Assembly (NCBI GenBank): GCA_041753515.1
Contig: JBGSUE010000040.1
Coordinates: forward strand, 1-64,000
Direction: 5' to 3'
Length of the DNA stretch: 64,000 nt
Origin: JBGSUE01 sp041753515
Lineage (GTDB): Bacteria; Patescibacteriota; Microgenomatia; UBA10105; UBA927
A model generated the notes under the pieces. The model was given only the letters and a program-made list of their open reading frames with translations, ran no database searches and was not told the origin of the DNA. The translations under genes were made by a program, and so were the position numbers. This document shows, piece after piece, positions 56,900-64,000 of this stretch. Position 1 is the stretch's first letter, and every line of letters starts with the position of its first letter.

Positions 56900-58150
56900 T
56901 TAAAGTATACCAGAAGCTATCCGCAATTTTCTTGCAAGCACGGCTACCCCATTGACTGAAGACAGAATCAGGAATGCATAAAACGGAATAGTAATCCTGT
57001 ATTCGGCATGGGTCAGGGAAAACGTAAGCGTGCCATAGAGTACTGTCCCGATAATGCTCATCCACACAAACCGTTGTATCTTATTTTTGGCCTTTACGGC
57101 TCCATTTACCATACCAATACCGGCAGTGAGTAAAAGCAGGATGTTGCCCGCGTATACGATACGGCGTGTTTGTTCAAAAAACGGTTCCTTATAAAAGAAA
57201 ATATTCTCTTTCTGCCATACATACCACATCTTGAAAAACCGCCATCGGATATAATCCACGGGATCTTTTTTTATAAGATCCCACGCTTTGTTAAAATATT
57301 TCTCTGCCATAGCTTTTCGCTCTTGCGGTCCCCTCTCCGGATAATATTCACTGTAATATTCCCAAAACATCTGCATCGTTTCAACAGGATAGATGTATGT
57401 AAAAGGAGGCAATACTTTCAGGATTACCCCGTTGTACATTTCCTTGGCATAAAAACTGTCTACCGTTGTGGCACTCACCTGCCCGTACGTTGTCCAGTTA
57501 ACGTAAAGAGGATATATCATACTGACAATCATGCCCGCAAAAATTGCCGCGACCGTTGCTTTTTTCACTATCCATGAATGCGCCAGATAGACGGCGCATA
57601 CAATGGGTATAATCGTCCAGGCAAATGCGGCATTGCGCGTTTCGGCAGCCATACCGGCCGAAAAACCGAAGAGAATACCGGTGAACACTGAGGGTTTCTG
57701 TATATACCACACTCCGGATACCAATGTGAGTGTAATGAAAAACGTGGTGAGCACTTCCGACAACCCTACCCCCACATAACCGCTGGTAAACGGATTTACG
57801 GCATACAAAAACATACCCGCAAACGGCAAGATTGTTATTTTTCCAGAAGCTTTACGCAGAAGAATATACACAAAGACAGCAGTCATTGCATCCATCAGAG
57901 CCTGCGCACGGAATAATGCATCGTGGTCTGCCCAAGCAGTCAGTTTATATACAAGAGTCATGAATAACGGGTACGGATACGAACGGTATGTGTGGGCTGC
58001 CAACAGATTCGGGCTCCAGTACATTTTGATGGCATACCGCTCATATTCTTCCTGGTCCCATGCAAACGGTTGGGGCGCAAGAGTGATAAACCACAAGCGG
58101 AATGCGATGGCAAAGACGAATACGAAACATACAAAAAAAACTTCCTTCAT
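56900..58150 (-). CDS. GT-C membrane glycosyltransferase (PMT_2-like, 'APQP' group)
   Basis: 416 aa from the ATG at 58150; an ATG at 58174 is in frame, but TATTAT ends exactly 6 nt before 58150, and the length before the APQP motif then matches the paralogue starting at 62564. About nine membrane helices. The first outer loop LAPQPFAWDQEEYERYA is the likely catalytic region with D and E residues. NPFTSGYVGVGLSEVLTTFF and SLTHAEYRITIPFYAFLILSSVNG are shared with the 62564 and 37652 proteins. YFNKAWDLIKKDPVDYIRWRFFKMWYVWQKENIFFYKEP is nearly repeated in 62564. It begins a two-gene operon with the zinc-ribbon methyltransferase. Confidence 0.85.
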   Translation of the reverse strand: MKEVFFVCFVFVFAIAFRLWFITLAPQPFAWDQEEYERYAIKMYWSPNLLAAHTYRSYPYPLFMTLVYKLTAWADHDALFRAQALMDAMTAVFVYILLRKASGKITILPFAGMFLYAVNPFTSGYVGVGLSEVLTTFFITLTLVSGVWYIQKPSVFTGILFGFSAGMAAETRNAAFAWTIIPIVCAVYLAHSWIVKKATVAAIFAGMIVSMIYPLYVNWTTYGQVSATTVDSFYAKEMYNGVILKVLPPFTYIYPVETMQMFWEYYSEYYPERGPQERKAMAEKYFNKAWDLIKKDPVDYIRWRFFKMWYVWQKENIFFYKEPFFEQTRRIVYAGNILLLLTAGIGMVNGAVKAKNKIQRFVWMSIIGTVLYGTLTFSLTHAEYRITIPFYAFLILSSVNGVAVLARKLRIASGIL

Positions 58151-58190
58151 TGATTTATAATATTGTTCATTCATAAATGTATTTATTTAT

Positions 58191-58267
58191 TGTCATTCTG
58201 AACGAAGTGAAGAATCTCGTAGTAGATTAGATCCTTCATCCGCCTGTTGGCGGATTCAGGATGACAT
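58191..58267. repeat. REP-like repeat, TCTGA type
   Basis: Starts TGTCATTCTGAACGAAG and ends TCAGGATGACAT. It fills the gap between two GT-C genes. Confidence 0.8.
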
Positions 58268-60013
58268 TCATCGATACTCATAAATGAATACGTTTCCGTT
58301 TTCGTAAAGTTTCGTCAGAAACGGATAAAATTCATCCAAATTTTTCCCTCCGGCATCTTCGCGCTCCTGCGGCCCGAAAAATATGTAGTGCAGTCCGGTT
58401 TCTGACAAAAACTGCCGGGCATCGTCAGGCGGCATCGTCCCGCTGAAAAATGCTTTCACATACATCTTTTTCTCCTGGCTTCCCACCGTGTTGTCATGCC
58501 CCACATACACGGTATTACCGGAGTAGACGGGGATATAATTGCCGGCAGTTGTCTGAGACAAAATGGCGGTATCCCTGCTTGTGTTGTCCTGAAGCCAGAC
58601 AATGGCATCGATAAAATCGTTTAAGGGATACATCACGTAACTGCCTGTGGGTACCAACGGATACGCGGCAACTATTTTATGAACCACGAAGTCCCTTTGC
58701 CAGAGCCATGACGAATACATGTGCATGAGATTAAGCACCAATAAACCTAATGGAATCACGTAGATCAGATCAGGAAATGTATATAAGAGTTTTGATTTCT
58801 TTTTATCAAAACCTTTATTTTTAATATATTTTTCAATGGAATACCTGAGAGAAAGATACAGTTGATAAAAAAGATAGACACTCAATATTCCTAATGGAAT
58901 GTGGACAATCATTTCGGAAAACCGCAACGGACTCTGTTGGGGAATAAACTGAAAGATAAACAGGAGCGCTGCCCATGCTAATACCCAAGCAACGGGCAAT
59001 ATCATGAGCTTGTCACGTTTTTTCAATGCAATGACTGCTCCAAGAACCCCAAGCGGCAGCATGATGCCGACTGCCTGCAGATATTCGTAATACTGAAACG
59101 GCAGTGGCCGGAGAACATCGGCAAGTGCAAGCTCCTTCCAGGGGTAAAATGTCACCATCAACTGTAAATACGCCATCGACGGCAAGGCGATAATCGACAA
59201 AAAAAGCCTGCCGAATACATGTCTGCCAAACCATACCCGGAAGTTTTTTTTCACCGGCCGATCAAACCAGAATTCAAGTACTGTCATGACGGCAAATCCT
59301 GCGTACACAAATACAAGCCCCGGCGGGAAAATAAATCCGAGAACAAATGACAGTATCCCTAAAAATATCCAATTGCGCGGTTTTGCTATGGTGGCAAGAT
59401 CGGATCCGGCAAAAAGAACAAATGCCAACAGAATCTGTCCGACGAGCAGGTGCGGAATGAAAGTAATCCGCTGCAGGGAATCCATCACACTCCACCATGC
59501 CATGTATCCTCCGATGCGCAAGGATCCGTCATCCATGGTTACGAGTTTCGGATATGTACTCGCTGTGACGGCAAACAAAAATCCAAGAATGGAAAGTCCG
59601 TATTTTGTGAAAGATCGTTTAGCAATTTCTGCAGTGACTATCAAGAGTACAAATCCGAGAACAGTCCGGGTTGCGTGATATATATCACTTGTCCGGTGCC
59701 AATTGATATGCACCCACTTCCCGATCCATCCGAGAACCAGATAAAATACGTGTACAAAAGAGCCCTGATGCGGTTCGCTCGTATACTTTTCGTGAACTGT
59801 AAGGTGTCCTTCCAATCCCTGTCTAATACGCGAGAGATAGAAATTAAAATCCGTATAGAAATTATGCACCAGCTCGAATCGCCGCTCAGGCCGTATGGTA
59901 TCCGCTTTACCAATCTCAAAAAACATCGGCCAGAGGGAAAAGATGACAAAAAACAGGGAAAGGAGTACAAATGTGTAAGGTTTTAACAACGCGAGCAATT
60001 TATTCATAGTCAT
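58268..60013 (-). CDS. GT-C-like membrane protein, 'YTSEP' paralogue family
   Basis: 581 aa; ATGs at 60013 and 60007 are both possible. About twelve membrane helices. First outer loop VHNFYTDFNFYLSRIRQGLEGHLTVHEKYTSEPHQGSFVHVFYLVLGWIGKW is the clearest copy of the shared pattern. The C-terminal outer domain has TAGNYIPVYSGNTVYVGHDNTVGSQEKKMYVKAFFSGTMPPDDARQFLSETGLHYIFFGPQERE and NLDEFYPFLTKLYENGNVFIYEYR, close to the 36006 protein at the end. It has REP-like repeats on both sides. Likely a surface-glycan transferase of the GT-C class; donor and acceptor unknown. Confidence 0.76.
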   Translation of the reverse strand: MTMNKLLALLKPYTFVLLSLFFVIFSLWPMFFEIGKADTIRPERRFELVHNFYTDFNFYLSRIRQGLEGHLTVHEKYTSEPHQGSFVHVFYLVLGWIGKWVHINWHRTSDIYHATRTVLGFVLLIVTAEIAKRSFTKYGLSILGFLFAVTASTYPKLVTMDDGSLRIGGYMAWWSVMDSLQRITFIPHLLVGQILLAFVLFAGSDLATIAKPRNWIFLGILSFVLGFIFPPGLVFVYAGFAVMTVLEFWFDRPVKKNFRVWFGRHVFGRLFLSIIALPSMAYLQLMVTFYPWKELALADVLRPLPFQYYEYLQAVGIMLPLGVLGAVIALKKRDKLMILPVAWVLAWAALLFIFQFIPQQSPLRFSEMIVHIPLGILSVYLFYQLYLSLRYSIEKYIKNKGFDKKKSKLLYTFPDLIYVIPLGLLVLNLMHMYSSWLWQRDFVVHKIVAAYPLVPTGSYVMYPLNDFIDAIVWLQDNTSRDTAILSQTTAGNYIPVYSGNTVYVGHDNTVGSQEKKMYVKAFFSGTMPPDDARQFLSETGLHYIFFGPQEREDAGGKNLDEFYPFLTKLYENGNVFIYEYR

Positions 60014-60029
60014 GAATTACCCATTCCAT

Positions 60030-60111
60030 TGTCATTCTGAGCATTCTGATGCGAAGAATCTAGTTTAATCATAATTACTAGATCCTTCGGCCTTTAGCCT
60101 CAGGATGACAT
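60030..60111. repeat. REP-like repeat, TCTGA type
   Basis: Starts TGTCATTCTGAGCATTCTG and ends CTCAGGATGACAT. It lies between the 'YTSEP' gene and the next GT-C gene. Confidence 0.8.
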
Positions 60112-60148
60112 AAGACTGCGTGAGTACTGCATAGTATGACGTGCAATC

Positions 60149-61711
60149 TTATTGGATACTTACTTTATATATCACGACATCATTGTTTTGGTAAACAGGT
60201 AAATAAAACGGATTTTTCAAAAATCCGTCCGTTTCTTGGTACCCCTTGTAGACAAACCGGATATTGTTGTCGTTCAGGAATTTTTCCGTCGACGCCTGGT
60301 CCCACGCACCGTCAAAAAAATTGTTTTTGTTTGCCTCCATGGCAAGACCTGTCTCATACGGCCAGCCCTGCTTGTTGCCATACACATAATTATGGGAATA
60401 TAAAAGAATATTATTGGCAGCTTCGTACGATGCAATCACCGTGCTTTCCACAGGAGTATTTTTATCCAGCCACCCGTATGCGTCCATCATGCCGGTTGAG
60501 GGAAATTTGAATAATGAATACGACATATAATCCGTATTGGCGATTAATCCTGTTTTGAAATCATGATAGAAAGCCGGGAGCAGGAGGAGTATTACGGTTA
60601 AAATAATAATTTTGTTACGCAACAGATATACTGCCCCGTACGCCATGGGAATAAAGTAGAGGGACTGGATAAACCGCACGCGCTCCGCCCGAAAATATTT
60701 ATACAGAAAAAAGAAAAACAGGAGCTGCAAGATAAGCCACACGGCCATATACACGGTTTTTTCATCACGGAGTTTTGTACGCAGCAATGATACTGCAATA
60801 CCGATTGATCCGATCCAAAACACCGGTCCGAAGGCAATAAGATCCCCCGCAATCGTCTGCCAGCCGATAGTCTGGCCGGAGACGTACTCTTCAAACGACA
60901 GGACCCAGTTTGTGGGATACTGATGGGTATAGTGGTAGGAAATAGCCATTCCTACCGCCAATCCGCTCACCGTTGATACATACGTCGTTGCTGCTGTTTT
61001 TTTCGTAACAATTCTATACAGAATCATCACGCCGGATAGTGAACACAAAAGGAGTGAAAATGCCGGATGCATCGTTCCCATTACCGTTCCCATGACGAAT
61101 GATGCCCCGACTATCCATTTTTTCCTGTGATATTTGTTATTCAGATTGATAAGAGTTAAAAAAAGAAAGAGTAATGCGCCAAAAAGGTAGTGCGGACGGC
61201 TGGCAAACCTGAGGGCTACGTTGTCGATAAACCCGAACTGTGTCAAAACTCTGTATCCGCCCTGCGCGTAATATCCAAACGAAGTAGACAGGGCAGCAAG
61301 CATTCCTGCTTGAAGTGCAAATGTTTTTCTGCCACCAACAACCAACAGAAGCCTGATCATGAAAACGAAAAAAAGTATCCCTCCTGAAATTCGTATAAGA
61401 TGATACCCGACCGGAGCCGATACTCCCAAAAAACCGGTCAGCTTCCCGCCCCAGACATAGAGCAGATGGACGGTTGAAAACGACTGAGGCGGCGGGACAG
61501 AACGGATACGGAAATAATTGGCGCCATACATCCCTTCTTTTACATAGGAGACATATCCCACATAGTCATCCACAAACCCTTCCATCCAGGTATATCCGCG
61601 GCCTTCCGGTTTAGTGAAATACGGCACCACCGTCCCCGCCATCCCCAATGAAACAAAAAGGATTGAAAGAATAACAGTAATTACCGCAAACTTCCCTGAT
61701 GATTTGTTCAT
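60149..61711 (-). CDS. GT-C-like membrane protein, distant 'YTSEP' relative
   Basis: 520 aa from the ATG at 61711. The frame is open back to 61849, but that part is translated REP-like repeat (VGIATPSERTRDD). An ATG at 61735 is possible. About eleven membrane helices. First outer loop YTWMEGFVDDYVGYVSYVKEGMYGANYFRIRSVPPPQSFSTVHLLYVWGGKLTGFL has the same layout as the YTSEP proteins but not the motif itself. The C-terminal outer domain with LLYSHNYVYGNKQGWPYETGLAMEANKNNFFDGAWDQASTEKFLNDNNIRFVYKGYQE is again similar in order. Probably a GT-C transferase. Confidence 0.75.
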   Translation of the reverse strand: MNKSSGKFAVITVILSILFVSLGMAGTVVPYFTKPEGRGYTWMEGFVDDYVGYVSYVKEGMYGANYFRIRSVPPPQSFSTVHLLYVWGGKLTGFLGVSAPVGYHLIRISGGILFFVFMIRLLLVVGGRKTFALQAGMLAALSTSFGYYAQGGYRVLTQFGFIDNVALRFASRPHYLFGALLFLFLTLINLNNKYHRKKWIVGASFVMGTVMGTMHPAFSLLLCSLSGVMILYRIVTKKTAATTYVSTVSGLAVGMAISYHYTHQYPTNWVLSFEEYVSGQTIGWQTIAGDLIAFGPVFWIGSIGIAVSLLRTKLRDEKTVYMAVWLILQLLFFFFLYKYFRAERVRFIQSLYFIPMAYGAVYLLRNKIIILTVILLLLPAFYHDFKTGLIANTDYMSYSLFKFPSTGMMDAYGWLDKNTPVESTVIASYEAANNILLYSHNYVYGNKQGWPYETGLAMEANKNNFFDGAWDQASTEKFLNDNNIRFVYKGYQETDGFLKNPFYLPVYQNNDVVIYKVSIQ

Positions 61712-61743
61712 GGTGGAGAATGTATTAGTTAACATGCAAATTA

Positions 61744-61838
61744 TGTCATCGCGAGTCCGTTCTGACGGCGTGGCGATCCCGACGGGATTCCTGCCTGCCG
61801 GCAGGCAGGACTTCGTCTCTACGTTCCTCGCAATGACA
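61744..61838. repeat. REP-like repeat with inner GC-rich palindrome
   Basis: Starts TGTCATCGCGAG and ends CGCAATGACA, with CCTGCCTGCCGGCAGGCAGG in the centre as in the copy at 7255. It lies between divergent genes. Confidence 0.8.
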
Positions 61839-61876
61839 CTTTTAAACAAATTTCATCTTTGTTATACCTGTTATTA

Positions 61877-61882
61877 TATAAT
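61877..61882 (+). promoter_or_regulatory. -10 box of leaderless HAD gene
   Basis: TATAAT ends 7 nt before the ATG at 61890. No clear -35 box is seen. Confidence 0.55.
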
Positions 61883-61889
61883 AGATGCC

Positions 61890-62567
61890 ATGCTGAAACT
61901 GATCATTTTTGATTGGGACGATGTTATCACGACAGGGGCAAAGAATGGGTATTATGCCTGCTACCAAAAAGCACTTGAAGCAGACGGGATTTCGTTAGAC
62001 CCCAATGAATTTGACGCGCGTCTCAAACGCAAATGGGGCCAACCGTACAGGGAAGAAATAAAAGAACTGCTCAAGGAATATCCGCACCTTGTTGAAAAAG
62101 CGTGTGATACATATCAAAAGCACAAATTCGGTAACACATTCATTGATAGTCTTCGCCCCATACCGGGGGTTAACACTCTTTTCACACAACTGAAAAAAAC
62201 GTACATTTTAGCTGTAGCTACGGCAAATCAGCCCAAAATGCTTTCAAAGATTATCACAAAATTCAACATACCGGATGTTTTTTCACAAATTGTGACTGCG
62301 TATGACCCTGAAATACCTCCACATAAAACAAAACCTGACCCCCTCATGCTTCAAATCATTCTTCAAAATCACAATATTCAACCTGATGAAGCAATCTACG
62401 TGGGAGACGCTTCAAATGACGTTCAGATGGCAAAAAATGCCGGAGTCGCTCCGGTCGTTGTCCTCACCGGACATCTCTCGCAGCAAGAGGCAAAAGAGCT
62501 TGGGGTTGAATGGATTCTCCCAGACGTAACACATCTGCCGGAAATTTTCGATTCTGTGTGTCTATGA
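61890..62567 (+). CDS. HAD-superfamily phosphatase (phosphoglycolate phosphatase-like)
   Basis: 225 aa from the ATG at 61890; the long upstream extension is repeat and promoter sequence. Motif I is IIFDWDDVI (D8 nucleophile, D10 acid). Motif II is VATANQPKML. KTKPDPLML is motif III (Lys) and VYVGDASNDVQMAKNAGV is motif IV. A helical cap lies between I and II (about 20-90). These enzymes remove phosphate from small molecules, often sugar phosphates. Its stop overlaps the start of the next GT-C gene (ATGA), so it may dephosphorylate a sugar intermediate used there (inference). Confidence 0.9.
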   Translation: MLKLIIFDWDDVITTGAKNGYYACYQKALEADGISLDPNEFDARLKRKWGQPYREEIKELLKEYPHLVEKACDTYQKHKFGNTFIDSLRPIPGVNTLFTQLKKTYILAVATANQPKMLSKIITKFNIPDVFSQIVTAYDPEIPPHKTKPDPLMLQIILQNHNIQPDEAIYVGDASNDVQMAKNAGVAPVVVLTGHLSQQEAKELGVEWILPDVTHLPEIFDSVCL

Positions 62568-63811
62568 AAAAGAGAACCATTGAAATTACTTCAATACTTT
62601 TTTTTGCAATTCTTGCTTATTTTTTCAAATACTGGCTTATTGAATTGGCTCCCCAGCCGGTGGTATTTGACCAGACTGAATACCTGAGTTTTGCCAAATT
62701 GATGATTGAGAAAGGTCTGTATACACCGACCTCACGCACATACGGCTACCCCCTGTTTCTTATTCCCCACATACTGCTGTCGCAGGATCCTGTCCGGTCC
62801 ACAATCAACACACAGGTAGTTCTCGATGTAGCAAGCGGCATTCTTCTGTATATTCTTGCGTATAAACTATTCAGGTCAAAAATTGCTGCATGGGTCGCAA
62901 TGCTCATCCAGTTCTTCAACCCGTTTACCAGCGCATATGCCGGCGTCATACTTACGGAAACAGTTGCTGTTTTTTTGAATGTGGTAATACTTTTTCTTTT
63001 CTATGCGGCATCCGTAACAAAACGGACAATGAAAAATATATCGCTCGTATTACTTGGTATAGTAATCGGGTATGCTTTTGAAACCAGACCGGCGATCTAT
63101 CTGTGGGGCATAGCATCTCTCGCAATCATTGCCTACCTTATTCCTAAAAAAAGGGTTGCCGCGGCAATTCTTGTCGGTTGCGGCATACTCCTCTCAAGCC
63201 TTTATCAGATTTCTGCAAATCTCACGCTCCACGGACAATTTTCTTTTATAACGGTAGACAGTTTCTTTGCACGGGAACTGTACGACGGGATTCTGGTAAA
63301 AAACGCACCTCTTTTTCCAAATACCCCGGAGGCATACCCTCCTGAAATGCGTACCATGTATCAGGAATACTCTGTGCTGCCAAAAAATGCAATTGAACGC
63401 AAGGCTATGGCCGATAAATATTTCAACAAGGCCGTAAATCTCATCAAAGCTGATCCGGGTGACTATGTCCTGGCACGGTTTAAAAAAATGTGGAGTATGT
63501 GGCAGAAAGAAAATATATTTTTCTACTGGGAACCGGATTTCGAAAAACACAGACTATTCACTTATACGGCAAATCTCGTAGTGCTTTCTCTGTCAGCATT
63601 TGGATTGCTGAAGAATATAGTAAAAGGCGGGAGTTTCCATATTTTTACGCTCTCAATACTTCTCTTTATGACCATTGCAATTTCCGTCTCACATGCGGAA
63701 CCCCGCCTTACGATTCCTGCCTACCCCATTTTATTTCTCTATGCCGGCTACTCAATCAATGCGCTCATACACAATATACGAACTGTTTCTGATCATCTCA
63801 CGGAATCCTGA
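62564..63811 (+). CDS. GT-C membrane glycosyltransferase (PMT_2-like, 'APQP' group)
   Basis: 415 aa from the ATG at 62564, overlapping the HAD stop by 4 nt. About nine membrane helices. First outer loop ELAPQPVVFDQTEYLSFAK with Asp and Glu, then YGYPLFLIPHILL. FFNPFTSAYAGVILTETVAVFLNVVIL and KKMWSMWQKENIFFYWEPDFEKHRL closely match the 56900-58150 protein, and SHAEPRLTIPAYPILFLYAGYSI matches the 37652 protein. The Glu-rich stretch FPNTPEAYPPEMRTMYQEY precedes a cytoplasmic or outer loop. Its 3' end overlaps the partial gene at the window edge by 60 bp. Confidence 0.86.
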   Translation: MKKRTIEITSILFFAILAYFFKYWLIELAPQPVVFDQTEYLSFAKLMIEKGLYTPTSRTYGYPLFLIPHILLSQDPVRSTINTQVVLDVASGILLYILAYKLFRSKIAAWVAMLIQFFNPFTSAYAGVILTETVAVFLNVVILFLFYAASVTKRTMKNISLVLLGIVIGYAFETRPAIYLWGIASLAIIAYLIPKKRVAAAILVGCGILLSSLYQISANLTLHGQFSFITVDSFFARELYDGILVKNAPLFPNTPEAYPPEMRTMYQEYSVLPKNAIERKAMADKYFNKAVNLIKADPGDYVLARFKKMWSMWQKENIFFYWEPDFEKHRLFTYTANLVVLSLSAFGLLKNIVKGGSFHIFTLSILLFMTIAISVSHAEPRLTIPAYPILFLYAGYSINALIHNIRTVSDHLTES

Positions 63812-64000
63812 TACAGATATCTGCTCGGGCGATACAATGTATCGAATACTATATATTCGAATAATAGAATCTTTAACAAAATCGTCTGTTCCGTATATGA
63901 GTTCATTGAGTGCACTCGTTTTTTCTTCCGGCATATAGGTAAACGTGGGATGGCCTGCGAGCGTCCTGTGGGGAGTAAATGCGGGAAGAAGCGTTGAGAG
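63752..64000 (-). CDS. Partial CDS: C-terminal domain of a GT-C-like membrane protein
   Basis: The minus-strand frame is open from the right edge to the stop at 63752. It reads LSTLLPAFTPHRTLAGHPTFTYMPEEKTSALNELIYGTDD and ends VYERID. The PAFTPHRTLAGHPTFT stretch matches the outer C-terminal domain of the paralogue starting at 25996 (PVFTPVTAFTGHPVHTRNF). The gene therefore continues beyond the window. It overlaps the convergent GT-C gene by 60 bp. The start lies outside the window. Confidence 0.75.
   Translation of the reverse strand, partial: LSTLLPAFTPHRTLAGHPTFTYMPEEKTSALNELIYGTDDFVKDSIIRIYSIRYIVSPEQISVSGFREMIRNSSYIVYERID

Noticed and set aside
61712..61849. N-terminal extension of the GT-C protein starting at 61849
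   Set aside because: It is translated REP-like repeat (SVIARNVETKSC and VGIATPSERT), not protein family sequence.
1..64000. tRNA, rRNA, tmRNA, RNase P and known riboswitches
   Set aside because: I searched the gaps by eye for cloverleaf and T-loop patterns and known aptamer cores and saw none. A tRNAscan or Rfam run would be decisive.

Overview
This looks like chromosomal DNA of a Candidate Phyla Radiation (Patescibacteria) bacterium, most likely of the Microgenomates (OP11) group. The lineage call is an inference from gene style: a short ComEC without the usual N- and C-terminal domains, clustered single-gene pseudopilins, a secreted cohesin/dockerin protein with Thr-Pro linkers, a LmbE-type deacetylase, and a very large set of GT2 and GT-C glycosyltransferases. 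No rRNA or tRNA was found, so the lineage cannot be fixed from this window.

Layout. 1-1.8 kb: DNA-uptake genes comEC and comEA (minus). 1.9-7.3 kb: a plus-strand operon with a 1309-aa secreted modular protein (two cohesin-like domains plus a dockerin), a membrane-anchored cohesin-like protein and a PIG-L deacetylase. 7.4-9.9 kb: leuS. 9.94-12.06 kb: a gene-free, extremely AT-rich stretch with a short repeated motif. 12.06-13.6 kb: three type IV pseudopilins. 13.6-21.4 kb: an O-antigen-ligase-like TPR protein, GT2s, a DegT aminotransferase, an acetyltransferase and a GT-C enzyme. 21.5-24.1 kb: an accessory island with a kinase-like gene pair between two matching palindromes and a Phd/PIN toxin-antitoxin pair. 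24-64 kb: a long cell-surface glycan region with about ten GT-C membrane proteins, GT2s, five NAD-dependent sugar epimerases, a split transketolase, a sulfotransferase, an APH-like kinase, methyltransferases, an SGNH hydrolase and an EamA transporter. It is interrupted by a Dus enzyme, a RelE-type toxin-antitoxin pair and a small membrane protein with a structured leader.

How the parts fit. Soluble GT2s probably make polyprenyl-phosphate sugars, and the GT-C proteins transfer them outside the membrane. Epimerases, DegT and transketolase supply unusual sugars; the sulfotransferase, kinase, methyltransferases and acetyltransferase decorate them. Pseudopilins and ComEA/ComEC suggest DNA uptake. 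The cohesin/dockerin proteins suggest a non-covalent surface layer.

Genome-scale signals. Most first genes have a -10 box ending 6-10 nt before the ATG, which implies leaderless or near-leaderless mRNAs. Short interspersed repeats occur at many gene ends, and several repeats (heptamer tandem repeats and one REP-like palindrome) sit in frame inside conserved proteins. One GT2 gene carries a single in-frame TGA and the transketolase N subunit carries a one-base frameshift.
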